Notes under the pieces: model-generated
What the model was told of the DNA's origin: nothing
The model's database searches: none
Seen by the model: the letters and a program-made list of their open reading frames with translations, nothing else
Position numbers and translations under genes: made by a program
Source: Flavobacterium sp. FEMGT703F
GTDB taxonomy: Bacteria; Bacteroidota; Bacteroidia; Flavobacteriales; Flavobacteriaceae
Direction: 5' to 3'
DNA length: 64,000 nucleotides
Assembly: GCA_002786385.1 (NCBI GenBank)
Contig: PGCN01000018.1
Coordinates: forward strand, 248,001-312,000
In this document: piece after piece, positions 26,829 through 35,538 of the stretch
How the letters are laid out: every line of letters starts with the position of its first letter
How positions within the stretch are numbered: position 1 is the stretch's first letter

Positions 26829-27770
26829 ATGTCGCATTTAGAACCCGAAGCAAAGATATTTGCCTGTTCCCAAAGCGTCCATCTGGCCGAACAAATAGCT
26901 AAAAACTATGGTGTGCCGCTGGGTAAAGTTACGTTCTCAAAATATAGTGATGGCGAGTTTCAGCCTTCGTTTGAAGAGTCCATAAGAGGATTACGCGTTT
27001 TTATTGTTTGCTCTACTTTTCCGAGTGCCGACAATTTAATGGAGCTGTTGTTGATGATTGATGCCGCTAAGCGTGCTTCAGCCCGACACATTACTCCGGT
27101 AATTCCTTACTTTGGATGGGCCAGACAAGACCGTAAAGACAAACCTCGTGTGCCGATTGGCGCCAAGTTAGTGGCCAAATTATTGGAAACTGCCGGTGCT
27201 ACCCGAATCATGACGATGGATTTACACGCTGATCAAATCCAAGGTTTCTTTGAAAAACCGGTAGATCATTTGTTTGCGTCGACTATCTTTTTACCGTATG
27301 TAAAAAGTTTACAGTTGGACAACCTAACGATTGCCTCTCCCGACATGGGTGGTTCTAAAAGAGCCTATGCCTATTCTAAATTCTTAGAATCGGATGTGGT
27401 GATTTGTTACAAACAACGCAAAGCGGCTAATGTAATTGACACTATGGAGTTGATTGGGGAAGTAAAAGGGCGAAATGTAATTTTGGTGGACGATATGATT
27501 GACACCGGAGGCACCTTAGCCAAAGCAGCCGATTTGATGATAGAAAAAGGCGCCTTGAGTGTGAGAGCGATTTGTACCCACGCTATTCTTTCGGGAGAAG
27601 CGTATGAAAAAATTGAGAACTCTAAGTTATCAGAATTAATAGTCACCGATTCTATTCCGTTAAAGAAAGATTCGAACAAAATAAAAGTGGTGAGTTGTGC
27701 ACCGCTCTTCGCCGAAGTAATGCACATGGTGCAGCACAACAATTCCATCAGTGGAAAATTTTTAATGTAG
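26829..27770 (+). CDS. prs: Ribose-phosphate pyrophosphokinase (PRPP synthase)
   Basis: Makes PRPP from ribose 5-phosphate and ATP for nucleotide, His and Trp synthesis; 313 residues, the class I length. Visible motifs are DGEFQPSFEESIRG, the ATP loop GWARQDRKDKPRVPIGAKLV, the metal/ribose site DLHADQIQGFF, the flexible loop DMGGSKRAYAYSKF (Lys) and the PRPP-binding VILVDDMIDTGGTLAKAA. rplY follows after 31 nt with no terminator between, so the two are probably cotranscribed. Confidence 0.97.
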   Translation: MSHLEPEAKIFACSQSVHLAEQIAKNYGVPLGKVTFSKYSDGEFQPSFEESIRGLRVFIVCSTFPSADNLMELLLMIDAAKRASARHITPVIPYFGWARQDRKDKPRVPIGAKLVAKLLETAGATRIMTMDLHADQIQGFFEKPVDHLFASTIFLPYVKSLQLDNLTIASPDMGGSKRAYAYSKFLESDVVICYKQRKAANVIDTMELIGEVKGRNVILVDDMIDTGGTLAKAADLMIEKGALSVRAICTHAILSGEAYEKIENSKLSELIVTDSIPLKKDSNKIKVVSCAPLFAEVMHMVQHNNSISGKFLM

Positions 27771-27801
27771 AATTTTTATTTATTAACTATATATTTTTAC
27801 A

Positions 27802-28410
27802 ATGAAATCGATTACGATTAAAGGACAAGAAAGAGAAAGCGTAGGCAAAAAAGCAACAAAAGCCTTACGTGATGCTGGAATGGTCCCTTGCGTTATTTAC
27901 GGAGGAGAACAACCAGTACATTTTGCAGCAGAAGAAAAAGCATTCAAAGGATTGGTTTACACTCCAAACGCTCACACTGTTGTAGTTGATTTGAACGGAA
28001 AAACGTCTAACGTTATTCTTCAAGACATTCAGTTTCACCCGGTAAGTGACAAAATTTTACACATTGACTTCTTCCAGTTGAACGAAAGCAAAGAAATCAT
28101 TATGGAAGTTCCTGTGAAAATTACAGGTACCTCACCAGGTGTATTATTAGGAGGTGACTTGCGTTTGAACCAAAGAAGATTAAAAGTGAAAGCTTTACCT
28201 AAAAATCTTCCTGATTTTGTGGAGGCTAACATCTCTGAATTGCAAATGGGGAACAAATTGTACGTTACTAAATTGGTAACTAACAACTTCAAATTGATGC
28301 ACCCGGACAACACTGTGGTTTGTCAAGTGAAGATTTCACGTGCCGCTATGAAAGCCGCTCAAGAAGCAGCCAAAGCAGCCAAAGCTCCGGCAAAAGGAAA
28401 GAAAAAATAA
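27802..28410 (+). CDS. rplY: 50S ribosomal protein L25/general stress protein Ctc
   Basis: Binds 5S rRNA in the large subunit. 202 residues, the long Ctc/TL5 form: an N-terminal L25 domain ([23 protein letters not shown], about 1-90), then a TL5 C-terminal domain ([19 protein letters not shown] onward) and a basic Ala/Lys tail ([14 protein letters not shown]). It sits downstream of prs, as in many Bacteroidota and Firmicutes, in the conserved order prs-ctc-pth. Confidence 0.96.
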   Translation: MKSITIKGQERESVGKKATKALRDAGMVPCVIYGGEQPVHFAAEEKAFKGLVYTPNAHTVVVDLNGKTSNVILQDIQFHPVSDKILHIDFFQLNESKEIIMEVPVKITGTSPGVLLGGDLRLNQRRLKVKALPKNLPDFVEANISELQMGNKLYVTKLVTNNFKLMHPDNTVVCQVKISRAAMKAAQEAAKAAKAPAKGKKK

Positions 28411-28429
28411 TTCATTTCCAAGTTATATT

Positions 28430-28462
28430 AAAAGCCTCGTTGAAAAACGGGGCTTTTTTTAT
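28430..28462 (+). terminator. Terminator of prs-rplY
   Basis: AAAGCCTCGTT and AACGGGGCTTT form an 11-bp stem (one G-U) around a tetraloop, followed by seven T. Confidence 0.88.
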
Positions 28463-28771
28463 TTAGAAGCGACCCGAGCGACAGCGAATTGGCGAAGCGA
28501 ATGGCTTGGGTATTCTTGCCCCGAAGCTTCGGGGCCGTATTCCCGCTTTACGCGTCTCGTCCCAAAAGACGAGACCGCTTCAATCGGGGCTAGATAATAA
28601 GCAAAAGGCACTTTATAAACATAGTGCCATAAAAAATTTGAAGCCTAATTGTATTAGCACGTTTATTTTCTTTGCCACTGACTACACAGATTTAACGGAT
28701 TAATCTGTTCTAATCCTTGAAACCCTAAAAATCTGTGGCTGAAATTTTTTCCTCTATCCTAATAATTAGTT
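28463..28771. other. Repeat-rich non-coding gap between rplY and pth
   Basis: About 310 nt without a credible gene. It holds a perfect 18-bp palindrome GCCCCGAAGCTTCGGGGC (28518-28535), an 8-bp hairpin GTCTCGTC/GACGAGAC (28554-28575), and then an AT-rich stretch (28672-28745) with a degenerate unit of the 'cacagatt...aatctgtgg' family seen in full at 43020-43250. The GC-rich first half looks unlike the surrounding genes. The 65-codon frame at 28506 crosses both palindromes and is rejected. Confidence 0.6.
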
Positions 28772-28779
28772 TAATTTTG
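28772..28779 (+). promoter_or_regulatory. Candidate -7 promoter element of pth
   Basis: TAATTTTG matches TAnnTTTG exactly and ends 4 nt before the upstream ATG at 28784, the same geometry as panD and umuC. The transcript would start at or near that ATG. Confidence 0.55.
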
Positions 28780-28783
28780 TCCC

Positions 28784-29404
28784 ATGAAATGGTTGACACA
28801 ACTCTTTAGCGGTGAACCCAAAGAGCAAAATACAAATATGAAGAAATACCTTATCGTTGGTTTAGGAAATATTGGGGCCGAATATGTAAATACCCGTCAC
28901 AACATAGGCTTTAAAGTGGTAGACTTTGTAGCCCAACAGCAAGGCTTATCTTTTGAGACCGCCAAATTGGGCGCCATCGCCGAATACAGCGTAAAAGGCA
29001 GAAAACTGATATTACTCAAACCCAACACCTACATGAACCTCAGCGGTAAAGCCGTACACTATTGGATGGAAAAGGAAAACATTCCTAAAGAAAATGTATT
29101 GGTAATTACCGACGATTTGAACTTGCCTTTTGGCACCATTCGCATCAAAGGCAAAGGCAGCGATGGTGGTCATAACGGTTTGAAAAACATTCAACTGTTA
29201 TTAAACTCTACGGAGTACCCAAGGTTTCGCTTTGGCATCAGTGACCAGTTTAAAAAAGGCCAACAAGTAGACTATGTGTTAGGTGAATGGAATGAAGAAG
29301 AAAAAGCCAAGCTCCCGGAGCGTTACGAAGTAGCCAAGCAAATCATAGAGTCATTTGCCTTAGCCGGCTTAAACAACACCATGAACAGTTTTAACGGAAA
29401 ATAA
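28784..29404 (+). CDS. pth: Peptidyl-tRNA hydrolase
   Basis: Recycles tRNA by cleaving peptidyl-tRNA. The catalytic core starts at [12 protein letters not shown]; the active-site His is in [12 protein letters not shown], with [11 protein letters not shown] and [20 protein letters not shown] following. Two starts are possible. ATG 28784 gives 206 residues with an extra N-terminal [18 protein letters not shown] and, from the promoter position, a leaderless mRNA. ATG 28838 gives 188 residues, the usual length, with an A-rich leader. I keep the long form but cannot decide. It ends at a clear terminator. Confidence 0.93.
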   Translation: MKWLTQLFSGEPKEQNTNMKKYLIVGLGNIGAEYVNTRHNIGFKVVDFVAQQQGLSFETAKLGAIAEYSVKGRKLILLKPNTYMNLSGKAVHYWMEKENIPKENVLVITDDLNLPFGTIRIKGKGSDGGHNGLKNIQLLLNSTEYPRFRFGISDQFKKGQQVDYVLGEWNEEEKAKLPERYEVAKQIIESFALAGLNNTMNSFNGK

Positions 29405-29431
29405 AAAAGGGAACCGAATTGGTTCCCTTTT
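29405..29431. terminator. Terminator shared by pth and the protease gene
   Basis: AAAGGGAACC-gaatt-GGTTCCCTTT is a 10-bp perfect stem with A/T runs on both sides, lying between the convergent ends of pth (+) and the gene at 29452 (-). Confidence 0.88.
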
Positions 29432-29451
29432 CTTTATGAGTTTAGCGTAGT

Positions 29452-32124
29452 TTACTCTACGGCAATTCTTTTTACAATTTTGTTGACACCGTCGGAAACA
29501 GAAACCAAATAGATTCCGGTTTGCGCATTGTTCAACTGGATATTTTCATTGAAAGCCCCTTCGCTGTTATAGCTGTTTTCAAATATTTTTCTTCCTCTCA
29601 TATCAAATACTGTTACCTCAATAGCTGAAGTAGCTGCCTTTGAAAACTGCAAGGTAAAGTTCCCGTTGTTCGGGTTAGGGAAGATACTGAAATCTGTTAA
29701 GGTGTTTTCAGGGGTATTTAAAGTAGCGGTAGTCGAACAAATTTCGATTGACCAGTTACCCAAAGAACCTGTATCACCATTATAATTGTCGTTAGCTAAT
29801 AATGACCAAGTACCGTTCATTGGTTTTCCATTGAAAGCAGCCAAAACAGTAGCCGGTGCAAAAGTTCCGGTTAAGTTAGCCGCACAAACAATAGCCGGAG
29901 AAGCATCATTAAACAACACATTGAAACCGGTTGTAACTTGGTTACAGTTTCTGTTTAACAAAGCCACTTGCGTTCCGTCAGGATGATTCATGGCTACAAT
30001 CAAATCCCAGAAATAAGTATGGGTTCCGGCCAAAGTAACATTCACATCAGAGATGGTTCCTGTAGCAGGCACATTGATTGTTTTTTGCACAGTAGCTCCC
30101 GGAGTGTTGGCTGCTAATCCATCCGGAATGGCCAAAGTAGTGTTGTTGGTATAAGTGGCACAAGTAGACGTAAAGGTATATCCTAATGCAATATTTTTAG
30201 ATACGGCATAGAAAATATTCCCTACCGCTTCAATCATAATTCTACAGTTTGGCGCTGGTGTAGTAGGCAATGTAATTGCTTGAGTACCGTCGTTTGGTGT
30301 ATTTGAAACTAATGTTGTAAAAGTGGCGCCACCATCGGTAGAAAACAAAATATTTACGTTGGTGGTATTGATCCCGTTACCGGTAGTCCCTGCCACATTC
30401 CAGGTAACTGTTTGTGTGGATCCCGGATTCCAAGAAACGTTTGCCACATTAGGACTGGTTATCGCAAAAGCACCGCCACCATTAACAACAGTTACAGTCA
30501 TAACTCCGGTATTGGTTTGTCCGCCACCCAACACATTGTCTCTCACGGTTAGAGAAAAGTTCAAAGTTCTGGCTACCGATGATACCGTTTCCCATGTATT
30601 CACCAACTGATCGTTCAACACATTTTGGAAAGGAGGCATAAAACGTACCGGTGAAGCACTTGGCACTCTTGATCTCCAGTTAGGACCGTTTGTTTTGGTA
30701 GGTGATGGGAAAGTTGATGTTCCTCCCACTGTAGTGGCGTCATCGTTTTGTTCCCAGCAATAGGTTAAATTTTGACCTGCTGTATCCGATCCTGTTCCGG
30801 TTAATTTGAAAGCAGTGCTTATCGGAATAGTATAGTTTGCTCCTGCTGATACGGTTGGTCTAGGATTAGTAGTAGTTATGTTGGTTGAAACCGGACATGA
30901 CTTACCACTTAAGTTGGTTTGAATTTGCAATATACTTCTGTAAGTAAAATAATCATCAGAGTTGCCTTGCATATCCGTACCGCCACCACCAATTCCGGCA
31001 TAAGCCATGATGGTTGATCCACTACCCGGCTCCACATTTACAGCGTTGTTTTCGGCTGTGTGGGTAAAAGTATGGTTGGCTCCCATTTGGTGACCCATTT
31101 CGTGAGAAACGTAATCAATATCAAAAGTATCTCCCATTGGCACTCCGTCGGCAGGAGATGTAATTCCGCTTCCTTTTTGATTGTTCACACATACACAACC
31201 AATACAACCGGCACTTCCTCCACCACCTGTGGCACCAAACAAATGTCCGATGTCGTAGTTGGCTTCACCAATAACTGCTGTTAAATTAGCTTGTAATTCC
31301 GCATTCCAGTTATTCATTCCGGAAGCCGGTGAGTAAGGATCGGTATTCGCATTAGTATAAACTACCAAGTTATTGTTGGCGATAATAATTAATTTCACTG
31401 CTAAATCTCTCTCGAAAACACCATTACAACGGGTCATAGTAGCATTCATAGCCGCTAAAGCTCCGGCAGCACCTCCGTGATAAGTTCCGTATTCACCGGT
31501 ACAAGACAAAGCCAAACGCATAGTTCTGTACACTTGGTCATTAGACTGTACTTGGTTGTTTATGCCTTGACGTAATCCGTTCGCCATCGCTACATCTTCG
31601 GTAGCACAAACAAACGGTAAAGACGATTTAGTTCTGGTTTTAGAGTCGAATACTACATAAACCGAACGGTCTTTGGTAAAAGGCTCAATAAACTCTGTTC
31701 CATTATCGGCTCTGAATACCATAGTTTGGATTCCTTGCGGCGAGAAACTTAAGTTTAATAAGGCAGTTGGGTCGGTAACACCTTTGCCAACATAAGCTCT
31801 GATTTCAGGAAACTGTGCTTGCAATTCCGGTGCAAAGTTGGATGATTCCCAAATTAAAAAAGACTCCAACTTCCCGTTAATACTGGGTAATTGGATTTCA
31901 ACACCGGCTTGTCCTGAAGCTCTTTCAGCAACATTGGCTAATGTTTGTTTGAATTGTTCCGCATTGAATTGCAACAATTTCTGATTGGCAGAGTAAGTAG
32001 TTTCTCTGATTTTTTCTGCGGTAATTACTTTATCACTGCTCAATACTTGCCACGGACTGTTTCTTTGAGCGGAAACACCTGACATTGAAGCGATAAAAAT
32101 TACTAAAAGTAAAATTTTTTTCAT
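29452..32124 (-). CDS. Secreted reprolysin-like metalloprotease with P domain and type IX sorting domain
   Basis: An 890-residue exported protein. Signal peptide (LLLVIFIASMSGVSAQ), a propeptide to about residue 195, then a metzincin domain with HEMGHQMGANH at about 341-351 and Met-turn TIMAYAG. Next come a beta-rich linker (about 420-650, PKD/Ig-like), a proprotein-convertase P domain (about 660-800, with TISDVNVTLAGTHTYFWDLI and GTWSLLANDNYNGDTGSLGN) and a Por/T9SS type A sorting domain (SIFPNPNNGNFTLQF onward). Several paired cysteines fit extracellular use. Single gene with a good promoter. Confidence 0.94.
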   Translation of the reverse strand: MKKILLLVIFIASMSGVSAQRNSPWQVLSSDKVITAEKIRETTYSANQKLLQFNAEQFKQTLANVAERASGQAGVEIQLPSINGKLESFLIWESSNFAPELQAQFPEIRAYVGKGVTDPTALLNLSFSPQGIQTMVFRADNGTEFIEPFTKDRSVYVVFDSKTRTKSSLPFVCATEDVAMANGLRQGINNQVQSNDQVYRTMRLALSCTGEYGTYHGGAAGALAAMNATMTRCNGVFERDLAVKLIIIANNNLVVYTNANTDPYSPASGMNNWNAELQANLTAVIGEANYDIGHLFGATGGGGSAGCIGCVCVNNQKGSGITSPADGVPMGDTFDIDYVSHEMGHQMGANHTFTHTAENNAVNVEPGSGSTIMAYAGIGGGGTDMQGNSDDYFTYRSILQIQTNLSGKSCPVSTNITTTNPRPTVSAGANYTIPISTAFKLTGTGSDTAGQNLTYCWEQNDDATTVGGTSTFPSPTKTNGPNWRSRVPSASPVRFMPPFQNVLNDQLVNTWETVSSVARTLNFSLTVRDNVLGGGQTNTGVMTVTVVNGGGAFAITSPNVANVSWNPGSTQTVTWNVAGTTGNGINTTNVNILFSTDGGATFTTLVSNTPNDGTQAITLPTTPAPNCRIMIEAVGNIFYAVSKNIALGYTFTSTCATYTNNTTLAIPDGLAANTPGATVQKTINVPATGTISDVNVTLAGTHTYFWDLIVAMNHPDGTQVALLNRNCNQVTTGFNVLFNDASPAIVCAANLTGTFAPATVLAAFNGKPMNGTWSLLANDNYNGDTGSLGNWSIEICSTTATLNTPENTLTDFSIFPNPNNGNFTLQFSKAATSAIEVTVFDMRGRKIFENSYNSEGAFNENIQLNNAQTGIYLVSVSDGVNKIVKRIAVE

Positions 32125-32150
32125 TGTGGTATGGTTAAATAAAACGTAGC

Positions 32151-32180
32151 CAAAGATAGTTATCTTTCAATCATTTACAA
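32151..32180 (-). promoter_or_regulatory. Promoter of the 890-residue protease gene
   Basis: On the minus strand TTG (32180-32178), 19 nt, then TATCTTTG (32158-32151): an exact -7 match with standard -33 spacing. The start codon is 26 nt downstream. Confidence 0.7.
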
Positions 32181-32310
32181 AGATCAATGATGATTTTGCG
32201 TTTTTTTACAATCATTTTTAAGAAACCCATTATAAATTGACTTATTGATTGTAATTCTTCTTTAACAGCTATTATCTACGAGAAAATTACCATAATTGGT
32301 TTGTAACACT

Positions 32311-32318
32311 TATTTTTG
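32311..32318 (+). promoter_or_regulatory. Candidate -7 promoter element of ribF
   Basis: TATTTTTG matches TAnnTTTG exactly, 22 nt before the TTG proposed as the ribF start. It lies inside the extended frame that opens at 32296, which argues against that longer start. Confidence 0.55.
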
Positions 32319-32340
32319 CGGCAATATCATTTGTTTATCA

Positions 32341-33273
32341 TTGAAAATAGTTCACTCCATACCTTCTTTTGTTGCCGAAAAACCGACTATAGTGACCATC
32401 GGTACCTTTGACGGCGTGCATTTGGGTCATCAAAAAATAATCGCCCAAATTACAGCTGCAGCCAAAGACAAGGATTGTGACAGCTTAGTACTGACCTTTT
32501 TTCCACATCCCAGAATGGTCTTGCAAGAAGGTACCGAGATGAAGCAACTGAACACCATTGAGGAAAAAACTGCGCTTTTAGAGCAGTTAGGCGTTGACCA
32601 TTTGGTTATTCATCCTTTCGACAAAGCCTTTTCCCGAATGACCGCAGAGGAATTTGTTAAAGAGGTTTTGGTGGACACTTTCCGATTGAAAAAAATCATC
32701 ATTGGTTACGATCATCGCTTTGGCAGAAACCGAACCGCTGACATCAACGACCTGATTACTTATGGTGAAACTTACGGATTTGAAGTGGCTCAAATTTCGG
32801 CCGAAGAACTCAACGCTGTCTCCATCAGCTCTACTAAAATTAGAACAGCACTGAACGAAGGCAATATAGAGTTGGCCAACAATTACCTCGGTTATCCTTA
32901 TGCCATTACCGGCAAAGTAGTGAAAGGCCAACAATTAGGCAGGACCATAGGCTACCCAACTGCTAATATTTCCGTACAAGAAGACTACAAACTCATTCCG
33001 CAAAATGGCGTGTATGTAGTACAAAGTACTATTCAGGAGAAAACTGTATTCGGGATGATGAACATTGGTAATCGACCAACCGTTGATGGTACTTTGCAAA
33101 CCATAGAAGTTCATTTCCTGGATTTCGATCAAGACCTTTACACCCAAAACATCAGTGTATCTCTTTTAAAACGGTTGAGAAGCGAACAAAAATTCCCATC
33201 GCTTGACGCTTTAAAAAACCAATTGCTTCACGATAAAAGTGACACAGTAAGTTTTATCGCTTCATTGCGTTAA
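32341..33273 (+). CDS. ribF: Bifunctional riboflavin kinase/FAD synthetase
   Basis: Converts riboflavin to FMN and FMN to FAD; 310 residues. The N-terminal nucleotidyltransferase has the HIGH-type motif GTFDGVHLGHQKI, then DHRFGRNRTADI and the SSTKIR segment. The C-terminal riboflavin-kinase barrel has GRTIGYPTANI and MNIGNRPTV. No ATG fits: the frame opens at 32296 within the promoter, and TTG at 32341 (reading (M)KIVHSIPSF) aligns with the expected N-terminus, so a TTG start is proposed. Single gene. Confidence 0.94.
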   Translation: MKIVHSIPSFVAEKPTIVTIGTFDGVHLGHQKIIAQITAAAKDKDCDSLVLTFFPHPRMVLQEGTEMKQLNTIEEKTALLEQLGVDHLVIHPFDKAFSRMTAEEFVKEVLVDTFRLKKIIIGYDHRFGRNRTADINDLITYGETYGFEVAQISAEELNAVSISSTKIRTALNEGNIELANNYLGYPYAITGKVVKGQQLGRTIGYPTANISVQEDYKLIPQNGVYVVQSTIQEKTVFGMMNIGNRPTVDGTLQTIEVHFLDFDQDLYTQNISVSLLKRLRSEQKFPSLDALKNQLLHDKSDTVSFIASLR

Positions 33274-33375
33274 ACGCTATACTCTGATCTACTTTCCAAA
33301 ACATCCTCAAAGGCTAACGCAATACAAGCTGTAGTTTGCTCCTACTTTTCACTCTTCCTTTTGTTCGGAGCAAAA

Positions 33376-33406
33376 TTGTAACTTACATACAAATTGCCTA
33401 CTTTTG
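33376..33406 (+). promoter_or_regulatory. bioB promoter with internal palindrome
   Basis: TTG at 33376-33378 is followed after 20 nt by TACTTTTG (33399-33406), an exact -7 match. TTGTA-N7-TACAA (33376-33392), an inverted repeat, fills the space between the two boxes, a position suited to a repressor. GGAGCAA occurs at 33367 and 33405, and a TTTGCTCC complement at 33335. Confidence 0.6.
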
Positions 33407-33427
33407 GAGCAATATAAATTAGCACCT

Positions 33428-34513
33428 ATGAGTATTACCAGACACAATTGGACTAAAGAAGAAATTATCGCTATATACAATAAGCCATTAATGGACTTGC
33501 TTTACGAAGCTGCCACCATACACAGAGCCCATCACGATCCAAACGTGGTACAAGTTTCCACTTTGCTTTCCATTAAAACGGGTGGTTGCCCGGAAGACTG
33601 CGGTTATTGCCCTCAAGCCGCGCGCTACCACACCAATATTGAAGGCAACGATTTAATGACGGTAAACCAAGTAAAAGCGCAAGCCCTCAGAGCCAAATCT
33701 AACGGTTCTTCCCGTGTTTGTATGGGTGCCGCTTGGCGCAATGTGAAAGACGGAGAAGAATTTGATCAGGTTTTGGAGATGGTAAGAACCATCAATAAAC
33801 TCGACATGGAAGTGTGTTGTACTTTAGGAATGCTAACCGAAAACCAAGCCAAACGTTTAGCCGAAGCCGGATTGTATGCCTACAACCACAACTTAGACAC
33901 TTCGGAAGAATACTATAAAGAAGTGATTTCCACTCGTGGTTTTGAAGACCGTTTACAAACCATTGAAAATGTTCGTAAAACCAATGTTACAGTATGCAGC
34001 GGCGGTATCATCGGAATGGGTGAAAGTATTGAAGACCGCGCCGGAATGTTGGTGGCTTTATCTACCCTAAATCCGCAACCGGAATCAGTACCGATTAACG
34101 CCTTAGTAGCCGTTGAAGGTACCCCAATGGAAGATGAAAAACCGGTAGAAATTTGGGAAATGATTCGCATGGTAGCGACTACCCGTATCGTTATGCCGGA
34201 AACCCAAGTGCGTTTGTCTGCCGGAAGAACTGAAATGTCTCGCGAGGGTCAAGCCATGTGCTTCTTTGCCGGAGCCAACTCTATCTTTGCCGGAGACAAA
34301 TTATTGACTACCCCAAATCCGGATGTGAATGAAGACATGAAAATGTTTGAGATGTTAGGATTGCAACCGCAAAAACCGTTCATCAAAATCATGCAACCTA
34401 AAACGGTGGAAGCCGAAGATTCTCAGTACAAACCGTTGGGAGAAAAACCAAAATGGTCTCGCCCGGGTCACGTTATCGAACGCAACTTAGAAGCCTCAAC
34501 TAAAGGAAAATAA
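33428..34513 (+). CDS. bioB: Biotin synthase
   Basis: Radical-SAM enzyme that inserts sulfur into dethiobiotin, the last step of biotin synthesis; 361 residues. The 4Fe-4S cysteines lie in GGCPEDCGYCPQAARY, with the YNHNLDTSEEYY and GGIIGMGES motifs. The frame opens at a TTG at 33404 that is inside the promoter -7 box, so ATG 33428 (MSITRHNWTKEE) is the start. The other biotin genes are about 9 kb away on the other strand. Confidence 0.97.
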   Translation: MSITRHNWTKEEIIAIYNKPLMDLLYEAATIHRAHHDPNVVQVSTLLSIKTGGCPEDCGYCPQAARYHTNIEGNDLMTVNQVKAQALRAKSNGSSRVCMGAAWRNVKDGEEFDQVLEMVRTINKLDMEVCCTLGMLTENQAKRLAEAGLYAYNHNLDTSEEYYKEVISTRGFEDRLQTIENVRKTNVTVCSGGIIGMGESIEDRAGMLVALSTLNPQPESVPINALVAVEGTPMEDEKPVEIWEMIRMVATTRIVMPETQVRLSAGRTEMSREGQAMCFFAGANSIFAGDKLLTTPNPDVNEDMKMFEMLGLQPQKPFIKIMQPKTVEAEDSQYKPLGEKPKWSRPGHVIERNLEASTKGK

Positions 34514-34563
34514 GTTAACATAATCCTAAAGATTTATATTTTATAAACCTTTTTTTAACTTTG

Positions 34564-34594
34564 CTCTCGGTATTTCTTACCGGGAGTTTTTTTT
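34564..34594 (+). terminator. Terminator after bioB
   Basis: CTCTCGGTA and TACCGGGAG form a 9-bp stem (one T-G) around a 5-nt loop, followed by eight T. TAACTTTG, an exact -7 match, lies at 34556-34563 immediately before it, so a transcript starting there would run straight into this hairpin. Confidence 0.8.
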
Positions 34595-34614
34595 ATCTTT
34601 TACCTGAACAGTCT

Positions 34615-35475
34615 ATGTCGTTAAAACTTACAGAAATTGAACGCGTAAAAACCATATCCAAAGCTGATTTTTACAACTTGTATGTAAAAAAACAGAAGCC
34701 GGTAGTAGTTGAACAACTCACGGCAGATTGGCCGGCTTATGAAAAATGGAACCTGGCTTACATCAAGGAAGTCGCCGGCGATAAAACAGTGCCTTTGTAC
34801 GATGACCGTCCGGTTTCTCACAAAGACGGTTTCAACGAAGCGCATGCCTATATGAAGATGAGTGATTACATTGACTTGTTACATGCCAAACCTACCAATT
34901 ACCGTATTTTTTTATACAACTTGATGAAAGAAGTTCCGGTATTGAAAAACGATTTCAAATGGCCGGATATCGGATTAAAATTGGTTAAACAATTACCGAT
35001 GCTGTTCTTTGGCGGCGAAAACTCTAAGGTTTTCATGCACTACGACATTGACTACTCCAACATTTTACACTTCCATTTTCACGGCAAAAAAAGATGTGTT
35101 CTTTTTGCGCCCGACCAAACACCTTATTTATACAAAGTGCCTCATGCCTTAATCTCGAGAGAGGATATTGATTTTGATGCGCCCGATTTTAACCAATGGC
35201 CGGCACTGGAAAAAGCACAGGGCTTGGTAACCGATTTACAACACGGTGAAATGCTTTACATGCCCGAAGGCTACTGGCATTATATGAAATATGTGACTCC
35301 GGGATTTTCAATGAGTTTAAGGGCTTTCCCGAGACGATTAGGCAACCTGTCTAAAGCTGCTTATAATGTGTTCATCATGCGTCATTTTGACAATTTGATG
35401 CGCCGTTGGAAAGGACAAAAATGGATTGATTACAAAAACGAACAAGCCGTTATAAGAACAAACAAATACGCCTAA
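34615..35475 (+). CDS. Cupin-like/JmjC domain protein
   Basis: A 286-residue protein of the cupin_8/JmjC fold, related to Fe(II)/2-oxoglutarate hydroxylases. Candidate metal ligands are HYDIDYSN (His and Asp) and the distal His in EGYWHYMKYVTPG. KPVVVEQLTADWPAYEKWN is the typical N-terminal segment of the family. The frame opens at a TTG at 34561 upstream of the bioB terminator, so ATG 34615 (MSLKLTEIERV) is used. Substrate unknown, perhaps a protein residue; single gene. Confidence 0.88.
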   Translation: MSLKLTEIERVKTISKADFYNLYVKKQKPVVVEQLTADWPAYEKWNLAYIKEVAGDKTVPLYDDRPVSHKDGFNEAHAYMKMSDYIDLLHAKPTNYRIFLYNLMKEVPVLKNDFKWPDIGLKLVKQLPMLFFGGENSKVFMHYDIDYSNILHFHFHGKKRCVLFAPDQTPYLYKVPHALISREDIDFDAPDFNQWPALEKAQGLVTDLQHGEMLYMPEGYWHYMKYVTPGFSMSLRAFPRRLGNLSKAAYNVFIMRHFDNLMRRWKGQKWIDYKNEQAVIRTNKYA

Positions 35476-35538
35476 AAGCAGGAATCCGAATGGTGAAATA
35501 ATTCGGGAACCAACTTTTAAGCGTACCTTTTTCTTTGT

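Noticed and set aside
28506..28703. 65-codon plus-strand ORF between rplY and pth
   Set aside because: It crosses two palindromes and a degenerate repeat; composition matches intergenic repeat DNA, not the genes nearby.
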